A DNA stretch of 5,664 nt from an uncultured Collinsella sp. (GTDB lineage: Bacteria; Actinomycetota; Coriobacteriia; Coriobacteriales; Coriobacteriaceae). A model generated the notes under the pieces. That model made no database searches. It saw only the letters and a program-made list of their open reading frames with translations, and was not told the origin of the DNA. Shown one piece after another: positions 1 through 4,220 of this stretch. A program made the translations under genes and the position numbers. The stretch is taken from assembly GCA_958438125.1 (NCBI GenBank), contig CAUBQN010000097.1, positions 1-5,664 on the forward strand, read 5' to 3'. How positions within the stretch are numbered: position 1 is the stretch's first letter; each line of letters starts with the position of its first letter.

Positions 1-142
1 GGCCGGAGACCACCGCATAGCGCTCGGGGCCGTGCGGAGCCACGTCCACGTTGGCCAGGCCGCGGCCGTCCACGTCGTAGGCGCCCTCGCACTGGTTAGC
101 AGCCGTCGCGCCGCCCCACGGGAAGTCATTACGGAAAGCCAT
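1..142 (-). CDS. 6-phospho-beta-glucosidase, GH1 family (N-terminal part only)
   Basis: This is the first 47 codons of a gene that runs leftward out of the window. The protein begins MAFRNDFPWGGATAANQCEG and continues through AYDVDGRGLANVD. This is the classic N-terminus of glycoside hydrolase family 1: the WGGATAANQ-EGA stretch forms the first beta strand of the TIM barrel and carries the Gln (residue 17) that contacts the glycone. The Cys-Glu-Gly-Ala ending and the following GRGLANVD are typical of 6-phospho-beta-glucosidases, which hydrolyse phosphorylated cellobiose, arbutin or salicin after PTS uptake in the cytoplasm. The catalytic glutamates lie outside the window. The ATG at 142 is preferred because AAGGA lies 7 nt upstream; the ATG at 146 is in another frame. 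A sigma-70-like promoter sits just upstream. The family call is strong; the exact substrate cannot be told. Confidence 0.93.
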   Translation of the reverse strand, partial: MAFRNDFPWGGATAANQCEGAYDVDGRGLANVDVAPHGPERYAVVSG

Positions 143-177
143 GCATCGATCCTTTCATACGCTGTTGTCATAGGCTC

Positions 178-206
178 AGTATCCCTACAAACAACGCGTC
201 GCTCAA
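178..206 (-). promoter_or_regulatory. Promoter of the GH1 6-phospho-beta-glucosidase gene
   Basis: Read on the minus strand, TTGAGC (201-206) and GATACT (178-183) are separated by exactly 17 nt, a good sigma-70-type pair. Transcription would start near 171, leaving a leader of about 30 nt with the AAGGA ribosome site. There is no obvious LicT/BglG antiterminator site or terminator in so short a leader. Promoter activity is inferred from sequence only. Confidence 0.6.
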
Positions 207-284
207 CGGCAACGACGCAGGCCGATACTTCTTTTCACGCGCGGGTGCTCGGCAGCCGCCCCGTCTGACACTTTTTGATACCCG

Positions 285-344
285 CCTGCCCAAACCACCA
301 ACCACCACAAAGGGGACAGGCACCTTTGTGGTGGTTTGGGCAGG
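285..344. repeat. Bulged palindrome around the motif GGGGACAGGCACC
   Basis: The right arm (323-344, CCTTTGTGG to GGGCAGG) is the reverse complement of the left arm (285-313), except that the left arm carries 7 extra bases from a local duplication of its CCACCAA-type triplets. This gives 22 base pairs with one 7-nt bulge and a loop of 9 nt. The loop side carries GGGGACAGGCACC, which recurs downstream of the ATPase gene at 1653. The shape resembles REP/BIME elements mobilised by RAYT-type transposases, but no such transposase is in the window, so that link is inference. Confidence 0.7.
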
Positions 345-407
345 TTTGTCTCGATCTGTAACAGGTAGAGACGATTTAGCCCGCTAGATGTTACAGATCG
401 AAACAGA
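345..407. repeat. Palindromic intergenic repeat, copy A
   Basis: CGATCTGTAAC (352-362) and GTTACAGATCG (390-400) are perfect 11-bp inverted arms around a 27-nt loop. Pairing continues outward to 345 and 407 with one mismatch and one G-U. The loop contains TAGCCCGCTA (377-386), itself nearly a palindrome. The left flank matches copy B1 (1653-1709) and the right half matches copy B2. There is no strong T-tract, so it is a poor intrinsic terminator, although it could block read-through or stabilise RNA 3' ends. Confidence 0.85.
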
Positions 408-466
408 AGATTCTAGTCGCAGGCGATGTCGAGGTTCTTGCCGATGAGGTCCACGCAGCCGCCCTC
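345..466. repeat. Long direct repeat, left copy, flanking the ATPase gene
   Basis: This segment aligns without gaps to 1767-1888. I count 11 mismatches in 122 positions by eye, about 91 percent identity. It spans palindrome copy A plus the last 17 codons and stop of a DUF4867-type gene read on the minus strand. The palindrome core is identical between copies. Most differences fall in the coding part and change amino acids, which suggests the two copies come from diverged alleles rather than a very recent tandem duplication. Confidence 0.85.
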
Positions 467-487
467 TCCGGCGGGATATTTGACTGA
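413..487 (-). pseudogene. 3'-end relic of a DUF4867-like gene
   Basis: On the minus strand 413-466 encodes EGGCVDLIGKNLDIACD followed by TAG. The intact DUF4867 protein at 1835-2479 ends EGGYVGLIGKNLDITVD followed by TAG. The frame stays open a little further upstream (reading roughly YSVKYPAG), but it then runs into the polypurine leader of the ATPase gene and has no start or body. It is therefore a gene tail left behind, not a gene. Because the residues differ from the intact copy, the tail probably derives from a different allele or strain. The homology ends abruptly near 466; the outer limit at 487 is approximate. Confidence 0.75.
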
Positions 488-490
488 ATA

Positions 491-531
491 GGAAAGAAAG
501 GAAAAAATAGGAAAAAAAGGAAAGGAGACTT
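491..531 (+). promoter_or_regulatory. Polypurine leader and ribosome site of the ATPase gene
   Basis: From 491 to 528 every base except T508 is a purine, built from repeated AGGAAA-like units that give several Shine-Dalgarno-like sites. The last one, AAAGGAG at 521-527, lies 4 nt before the ATG. TTGACT at 480-485 could be a -35 box, but no convincing -10 follows at the right distance, so the promoter is not settled. Confidence 0.6.
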
Positions 532-1638
532 ATGACTGAAACCATCTTCTCCCCCTCATTTGGAAATCGCCCGTCCTATCTGGTGGGGCGCGGGAACGTG
601 ATTTCGACATTCATCTCCGGTCTTGAGCAGGAGCCGGGCAATCGAGACCGAGCCATGCTCATGCTCGGCCAGCGAGGCAGCGGCAAGACGGTTCTTCTGT
701 GGGAACTTGCCGACCGCGCACGCAAGCTCGGTTTTGTTGTCGCCACACCCACCGTAGCCTCCGAAGATATGCTTGAGCGCATTGTTGAAAAAATCCAAGA
801 AGCAGGCGAGCCTTATGTCAGCAAGCGTCATCTCCCCAAACTTTCTGGCGGTAGCTTGAGCGTCTTCGGCTTCTCAGCCGGTCTCGAGTTCACACGCGAT
901 GTGCAGGAGACCAAGAGTTTCCAGTTCAAACTCACGCAGCTGGCGCGCAAGCTGACCGAGCAGGGGCACGGCATCCTCATCCTTATCGATGAGCTCCAAG
1001 CTAATTCACCTGAGATTAGACAGCTCGTCACCGCCTATCAAGAGCTGGTCGGTGAGGGACTCAACGTCGCGCTTGTTATGGCAGGTCTCCCGGGAGCCGT
1101 CTGTGCAACGCTCAATGACCGCGTGCTGACATTTCTCAACCGCGCTCGCAAGGTCACGCTCGAACCGCTTTCAGTCGGAGATGTCGATGCCTATTATCAG
1201 CGGGCTTTCGAAGAGCTCGACCTTGATATTCCAGGCGATCTTCGCCTCCGTGCCGCTCGCGCAACCCAAGGCTCGCCCTATATGCTGCAGCTCATCGGCT
1301 ATAACATCGGCAATCGCTGCAAGACAGGAGAACACGTAACGCCAGAGCAAGTCGACGGAGCTATCGAAGCGTCAAAAGCCGATTTCGAAAACGATGTTTG
1401 TGAAACGACGCTCGCCGCGCTATCGGACCAAGACGTCGCGTTTCTCGACGCAATGACTGATGACGAAGACGCCGTTTCGCGCATTTCCGATGTAGCGAAA
1501 CGTATGTCAGTCACACCCGACTATGCGCAAAAGTATCGCCGGCGCCTCATCGACGCCGGCGTAATCGAACAGGCGCGCCGCGGTTACGTGCGTTTCGCCG
1601 TTCCATATATGGCTGACTATCTGCGCAGCCAACTCTAG
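532..1638 (+). CDS. AAA ATPase with C-terminal winged helix (Orc1/Cdc6-like ATP-binding protein)
   Basis: This is a 368-residue soluble protein with no signal peptide or membrane segment. Walker A is GQRGSGKT (46-53) and Walker B is ILILIDELQ (148-156, D153 and E154). VALVMAGLPG (179-188) fits a sensor 1 strand. NRARKVTLEPLS (203-214) is the arginine-bearing segment usual in this group, followed by a helical lid (about 215-285). Residues about 294-366 look like a winged helix, with VAKRMSVTPDYAQKYRRRL as recognition region and RRGYVRFAVP as wing. The family resembles predicted AAA ATPases with an Orc1/Cdc6-like plan, so an ATP-driven DNA-binding or switch role is possible but unproven. The start is set by AAAGGAG 4 nt upstream. 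The gene stands alone, opposite to its neighbours, is less GC-rich than they are, and lies between direct repeats, all of which suggests acquisition. No partner toxin, nuclease or transposase is visible. Confidence 0.85.
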   Translation: MTETIFSPSFGNRPSYLVGRGNVISTFISGLEQEPGNRDRAMLMLGQRGSGKTVLLWELADRARKLGFVVATPTVASEDMLERIVEKIQEAGEPYVSKRHLPKLSGGSLSVFGFSAGLEFTRDVQETKSFQFKLTQLARKLTEQGHGILILIDELQANSPEIRQLVTAYQELVGEGLNVALVMAGLPGAVCATLNDRVLTFLNRARKVTLEPLSVGDVDAYYQRAFEELDLDIPGDLRLRAARATQGSPYMLQLIGYNIGNRCKTGEHVTPEQVDGAIEASKADFENDVCETTLAALSDQDVAFLDAMTDDEDAVSRISDVAKRMSVTPDYAQKYRRRLIDAGVIEQARRGYVRFAVPYMADYLRSQL

Positions 1639-1642
1639 GCAG

Positions 1643-1675
1643 CCACCGCAATGGGGACAGGCACCTTTGTGGTGG
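1643..1675. repeat. Short hairpin around GGGGACAGGCACC, right-hand copy
   Basis: CCACCGCAA (1643-1651) pairs with TTGTGGTGG (1667-1675) over 9 bp with one G-U, enclosing the GGGGACAGGCACC motif. It corresponds to the larger bulged palindrome at 285-344. It starts 4 nt after the ATPase stop codon, so it lies at the 3' end of that transcript. No T-tract follows, so a terminator role is doubtful. Confidence 0.6.
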
Positions 1676-1761
1676 TTTGGGCCCGTTTGTCTCGATCTGT
1701 AACAGGTAGGCCGTCAAAACCGGGCCTGGTGTTACAGATCGAGATTGTTCGGTCTGTCCCC
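1653..1761. repeat. Palindromic intergenic repeat, copy B1, with inverted ends
   Basis: This 109-bp unit begins GGGGACAG (1653-1660) and ends CTGTCCCC (1754-1761), an exact 8-bp inverted end pair that continues imperfectly inward (GCACC against GGT). Inside, a perfect 14-bp stem, TCTCGATCTGTAAC (1690-1703) with GTTACAGATCGAGA (1731-1744), surrounds a 27-nt loop. The loop holds a nested AGGCC/GGCCT stem. The first 57 bases match 312-368 at 55 positions. It resembles a small non-autonomous palindromic element (REP/BIME or MITE type). No target-site duplication is obvious. Confidence 0.75.
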
Positions 1762-1766
1762 TGCAG

Positions 1767-1888
1767 TTTGTCTAAATCTGTAACAGGTAGAGACGATTTA
1801 GCCCGCTAGATGTTACAGATCGAGACGGAAGATTCTAGTCCACGGTGATGTCGAGGTTCTTGCCGATGAGGCCTACGTAGCCGCCCTC
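1767..1888. repeat. Long direct repeat, right copy (palindrome B2 plus DUF4867 3' end)
   Basis: This is the partner of 345-466. It contains palindrome copy B2, with arms ATCTGTAAC (1776-1784) and GTTACAGAT (1812-1820) around the same 27-nt loop sequence as copy A. It then runs through the TAG (1835-1837) and last 17 codons of the intact DUF4867 gene. Copy B2 lacks the GGGGACAG left end carried by copies A and B1. On the minus strand the hairpin follows the DUF4867 stop directly and may protect or end that transcript, although there is no clear T-tract. Confidence 0.85.
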
Positions 1889-2479
1889 GGCAGCCTTGGG
1901 GCTGTCAGCATGGCAGAGAACCCACTTGTCGGCCTTCCAGTAGCAGTAGCCGTCACCGGCGGCAGGCATGTCGGCTGCAGCCTCGGGGCGCGGGCCGTTG
2001 GTGCCGGCGGGCAGCGCCACCATCACCTGGAAGCCGCCGTCGTCGACCATGCACGGCGTGTAGTGGAGCGTGGTGTTGAAAACCTCAACAAGCGTGCCGG
2101 CCGGCACGCGGAACGCCTTGACGCACGCGGTGTCGAGCTTGCCGTCCTCGATCTCCCAGCGATGCGCCACGAGCAGGATAAAGTCGCGAGCGCCCAGGTT
2201 GAATTCGCTCGCGCGGTGATACTCCAGGCAGTTGAGCTGCGTGTTGTGGCCGTTGCACCAGCCGAGCTGGAAGGGACGGCCGCCAAACATGAGAAAGCCC
2301 AGTTTATCGGCATCTTTGACGCCCTCGAGCTCCGGCGCGCTTGCTACGTACTTGCTGCCCTCGGGAATGGGCGTGGCTGAGAGCGCCTCGAGCACGGGCG
2401 ACGTGAGCTCGGACGGAACGTCATCCCAAACGTTGCCATAGGATTTGAACTCGGGATCGTTGACAGAGTAGATATGCAT
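1835..2479 (-). CDS. DUF4867 family protein (cupin-like, function unknown)
   Basis: This is a 214-residue cytosolic protein that I recognise as DUF4867. Key stretches are FQLGWCNGHNTQLNCLEYHR (about 70-89), the hydrophobic strand DFILLVAHRWEIEDG, VKAFRVPAGTLVEVFNTTLH with the following YTPC, and GFQVMVALPAGTNGP. The His/Glu-rich first stretch plus the VPAGT-E-LH pattern looks like a cupin barrel with possible metal ligands, as in sugar isomerase or ureidoglycolate-lyase-like folds. No reaction is known to me. The start is placed at the ATG at 2479 because AGGAG lies 5 nt upstream; the in-frame GTG at 2485 overlaps that ribosome site and is rejected. The gene has its own promoter and a perfect dyad upstream. 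It is separated from luxS by the luxS terminator, so it is a single-gene unit. Its last codons are duplicated at 413-466. Confidence 0.85.
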   Translation of the reverse strand: MHIYSVNDPEFKSYGNVWDDVPSELTSPVLEALSATPIPEGSKYVASAPELEGVKDADKLGFLMFGGRPFQLGWCNGHNTQLNCLEYHRASEFNLGARDFILLVAHRWEIEDGKLDTACVKAFRVPAGTLVEVFNTTLHYTPCMVDDGGFQVMVALPAGTNGPRPEAAADMPAAGDGYCYWKADKWVLCHADSPKAAEGGYVGLIGKNLDITVD

Positions 2480-2488
2480 GTTCACTCC

Positions 2489-2514
2489 TGTTCGTAAATG
2501 TGACTATACGAACA
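2489..2514 (-). promoter_or_regulatory. Operator-like dyad and -10 box upstream of the DUF4867 gene
   Basis: TGTTCGTA (2489-2496) and TACGAACA (2507-2514) form a perfect 8-bp inverted repeat with a 10-nt spacer. On the minus strand the dyad contains TATAGT (2503-2508), a good -10 hexamer; the -35 region is poor. A TTCTAGAA palindrome (2515-2522) abuts it upstream. A regulator bound here would cover the -10 box and start site, which fits repression. The regulator family cannot be named from the site alone. Confidence 0.6.
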
Positions 2515-2560
2515 TTCTAGAACAAACACGAGCGATTTTGAACGCTCGCCCCGACCAATC

Positions 2561-2594
2561 AACAAAAAGGCGCCCCCGCATAAGCGAAGGCGCC
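2561..2594 (-). terminator. Intrinsic terminator of luxS
   Basis: On the minus strand GGCGCCTTCGC (2584-2594), a 4-nt loop, and GCGGGGGCGCC (2569-2579) make an 11-bp stem with two G-U pairs, followed at once by TTTTTGTT. It lies 29 nt past the luxS stop codon and separates luxS from the DUF4867 gene. Confidence 0.88.
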
Positions 2595-2623
2595 CAATGC
2601 GCGCGTTTTGGGCGATAAAGCTC

Positions 2624-3112
2624 TTACGCCTGCTGATAGTGCAGGTGCTTCTCGTCGATATCGGCCAGGTCGCGGTCGAGGTAGCGGCGCGCGAGCCAGT
2701 TTGCCATGGGGAGGTTCTGGTCCAGGTAGTTACCGCACTCCTCGGGAGCGGCACCGGGGACATCGCCCTCAAAGCCGGCGACAAACTCGAACAGCTCACG
2801 CACGAGCGGCAGAATCTCCTCGCTCGTCACCTCGCCAAACACGACGAGGTAAAAGCCCGTGCGGCAGCCCATGGGGCCAAAGTAGACAATGCGGCTCGAC
2901 CACTCGGCATGATTGCGAAGGAACGTCGCGCCCAGGTGCTCAATGGTGTGGCACTCGGCCGTGTTCATGACCGGCTCCTTGTTGGGCGTGGTCAGGCGCA
3001 GGTCAAACGTGGTGACGGCGGCACCGGTCGCCGGATCGCGGTCGATGCGGCTCACATACACGCCGGGCTCAAGCAGCAGATGATCAACGGAAAAGCTGGC
3101 GATGCGCTCCAT
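2624..3112 (-). CDS. luxS: S-ribosylhomocysteine lyase (AI-2 synthase)
   Basis: This 162-residue protein cleaves S-ribosylhomocysteine to homocysteine and 4,5-dihydroxy-2,3-pentanedione, the precursor of AI-2. The reaction belongs to the cytosolic activated methyl cycle. The metal-binding HTIEH motif is intact (H55, E58, H59), with the third ligand C126 in ECGNYLDQNL and the catalytic Cys at 83 in MGCRTGFY. SVDHLLLEPGVYVSR near the N-terminus is the usual LuxS opening, and the length is normal for the family. The start ATG has AGAGG 7 nt upstream. The nucleosidase gene (mtnN/pfs) that makes its substrate is not in the window. The gene appears to have its own promoter and terminator, although read-through from the upstream nucleoside hydrolase operon is possible because no canonical terminator separates them. 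Confidence 0.97.
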   Translation of the reverse strand: MERIASFSVDHLLLEPGVYVSRIDRDPATGAAVTTFDLRLTTPNKEPVMNTAECHTIEHLGATFLRNHAEWSSRIVYFGPMGCRTGFYLVVFGEVTSEEILPLVRELFEFVAGFEGDVPGAAPEECGNYLDQNLPMANWLARRYLDRDLADIDEKHLHYQQA

Positions 3113-3134
3113 GGCAGATCCTCTCGATAGTCAA

Positions 3135-3207
3135 TTTGGGACGGGGCTCTTTTAGCTGGTTCGAATGGTCGCACCAATCATACCAGTCAAAAAAGCCCCG
3201 TCCCAAA
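3135..3207. repeat. Large intergenic hairpin between nucleoside hydrolase and luxS
   Basis: TTTGGGACGGGGCT (3135-3148) and AGCCCCGTCCCAAA (3194-3207) are perfect 14-bp inverted arms. Pairing continues inward to 3160 and 3182, with about 24 of 26 positions paired counting one G-U. The 21-nt loop holds a small TGGT/ACCA stem. Neither side is followed by a T-tract; instead the T and A runs lie inside the stem. It is therefore not a standard terminator for either strand. Confidence 0.8.
3177..3206 (-). promoter_or_regulatory. Probable luxS promoter inside the large hairpin
   Basis: On the minus strand TGGTATGAT gives an extended -10 (TATGAT at 3177-3182). Upstream is a weak -35, TTGGGA (3201-3206), at 18 nt spacing. 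Transcription would begin near 3170, in the loop of the hairpin described at 3135-3207, leaving a leader of about 58 nt. Confidence 0.45.
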
Positions 3208-3215
3208 AAGACAAC

Positions 3216-4190
3216 TTAGCCAAGGACACGGGCCATACGCGTCTTGAACTCGGACAGGAAGCGCGGAGCATCCACGGTCAGTGCCACAAGCGCGCTCTTG
3301 TCCGGATCGGACAGGCGGCGCTCATCGCAGATGGTGCGACCGCGGTACTCGCCCAGCAGATCAACACGCAGGTTGCAGCCGAGCGCACCTACGAGCGTGG
3401 GGTCGATCGCCACGGCAACGGCCAGCGGATCGTGCAGCGCACAACCACCCAGGTAGGGTGCGTTCATCTCGTACGAGCCAATGTAGTGCTCGACCATGCT
3501 CGCAAATGCGCAGCCCGCCATGGTGCCCGAGCCCGTCCAGCCGGCAATGTCGCGGCGTGTGAGCACCACGCGATGCGTCACGTCCAGACCCACCATGGTG
3601 AGCTTACGGCCCGAGCGCAGCACCGCGTCGGCTGCCTCGGGGTCGCTCGCCATATTGGCCTCGGCGCCCGCGCTCACGTTGCCGGGCACGGTAAGAGCGC
3701 CGCCCATCACGACCACGCGGCCGATGGACATCATCGCTGCCGCATCGCGCTCCAGGGCGAGCGCCAGGTTGGAGAGCGGGCCAGTCGCTACGTAGACCAG
3801 ATCGGGACCATAAGTGCGCGCGGCATCGATCAGATAATCGACCGCAGCGTTGCCGTCGGCCGAGGTCGCCCCCACCGGCTCGTAGGGCGACGCGGGCACG
3901 CTCGCGCCGCCGATGCCGTTCTTGCCGTGAATGAGCGCGGTGGACGCCGGCGGCGTATAGGGCTCAGTCGCCTGCAGAGGACGGTCGGCGCCCAGGTACA
4001 CCGGCACCTCGGGGCGACCCAGCAGATCGAGCACCGCCAGGCAGTTGTGCGCCGATTGCTCGACGCGCACGTTGCCAAAGCACGTGGTGATGCCCACGAG
4101 CTCCACCTCGGGGCTCGCGATGGCATAGGCCAGCGCCATCGCATCGTCCACACCCATATCCAGATCAAGGATCAGCTTCTTGATTGCCAT
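3216..4190 (-). CDS. Inosine/uridine-preferring nucleoside hydrolase family protein
   Basis: This 324-residue cytosolic enzyme hydrolyses the N-glycosidic bond of ribonucleosides to free base and ribose. The N-terminal calcium-binding motif reads DLDMGVDDAMAL (D9, D11, D15, D16). It differs from the common DTDPGIDDA at two non-ligand positions but keeps all the aspartates. Other family marks are GN at 39-40, ATGPLSNLALAL (135-146), VVVMGGALTVPGNVSAGAEAN (159-179, with E177 and N179 in the usual ribose-contact places) and LHDPLAVAV (252-260) with the active-site His-Asp. Start: GGAG lies 7 nt upstream of the ATG. It follows the ribokinase gene by 30 nt on the same strand, so the two are very likely co-transcribed, with ribose passing from one to the other. 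Base preference (purine or pyrimidine) cannot be read from sequence. Confidence 0.93.
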   Translation of the reverse strand: MAIKKLILDLDMGVDDAMALAYAIASPEVELVGITTCFGNVRVEQSAHNCLAVLDLLGRPEVPVYLGADRPLQATEPYTPPASTALIHGKNGIGGASVPASPYEPVGATSADGNAAVDYLIDAARTYGPDLVYVATGPLSNLALALERDAAAMMSIGRVVVMGGALTVPGNVSAGAEANMASDPEAADAVLRSGRKLTMVGLDVTHRVVLTRRDIAGWTGSGTMAGCAFASMVEHYIGSYEMNAPYLGGCALHDPLAVAVAIDPTLVGALGCNLRVDLLGEYRGRTICDERRLSDPDKSALVALTVDAPRFLSEFKTRMARVLG

Positions 4191-4220
4191 TGTTCTACTC
4201 CGCTTCTCCGTCTTTATCGT

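Noticed and set aside
32..268. 78-codon plus-strand open frame at the left edge
   Set aside because: It overlaps the GH1 gene start and promoter in antisense and has no recognisable content or ribosome site.
345..1834. CRISPR array
   Set aside because: Only three repeat copies exist, they are palindromes at irregular spacing with two of them over 1.3 kb from the third, and no cas gene is present.
1643..1834. Intrinsic terminator for the ATPase gene
   Set aside because: The hairpins are strong but none is followed by a clear T-tract on the plus strand, so I list them only as repeats.
1910..2380. 156-codon plus-strand open frame opposite the DUF4867 gene
   Set aside because: It is a shadow of a recognised gene, with no ribosome site and a composition typical of an antisense frame.
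2480..2485. GTG start at 2485 for the DUF4867 gene
   Set aside because: It overlaps the AGGAG ribosome site, leaving no spacing; the ATG at 2479 is correctly spaced.
2597..3130. 177-codon plus-strand open frame opposite luxS
   Set aside because: The minus strand carries a complete LuxS with all its metal ligands; this frame is its antisense shadow.
3113..3170. SAM or SAH riboswitch in the luxS leader
   Set aside because: The leader is only about 58 nt and I see none of the conserved cores of those riboswitch classes.
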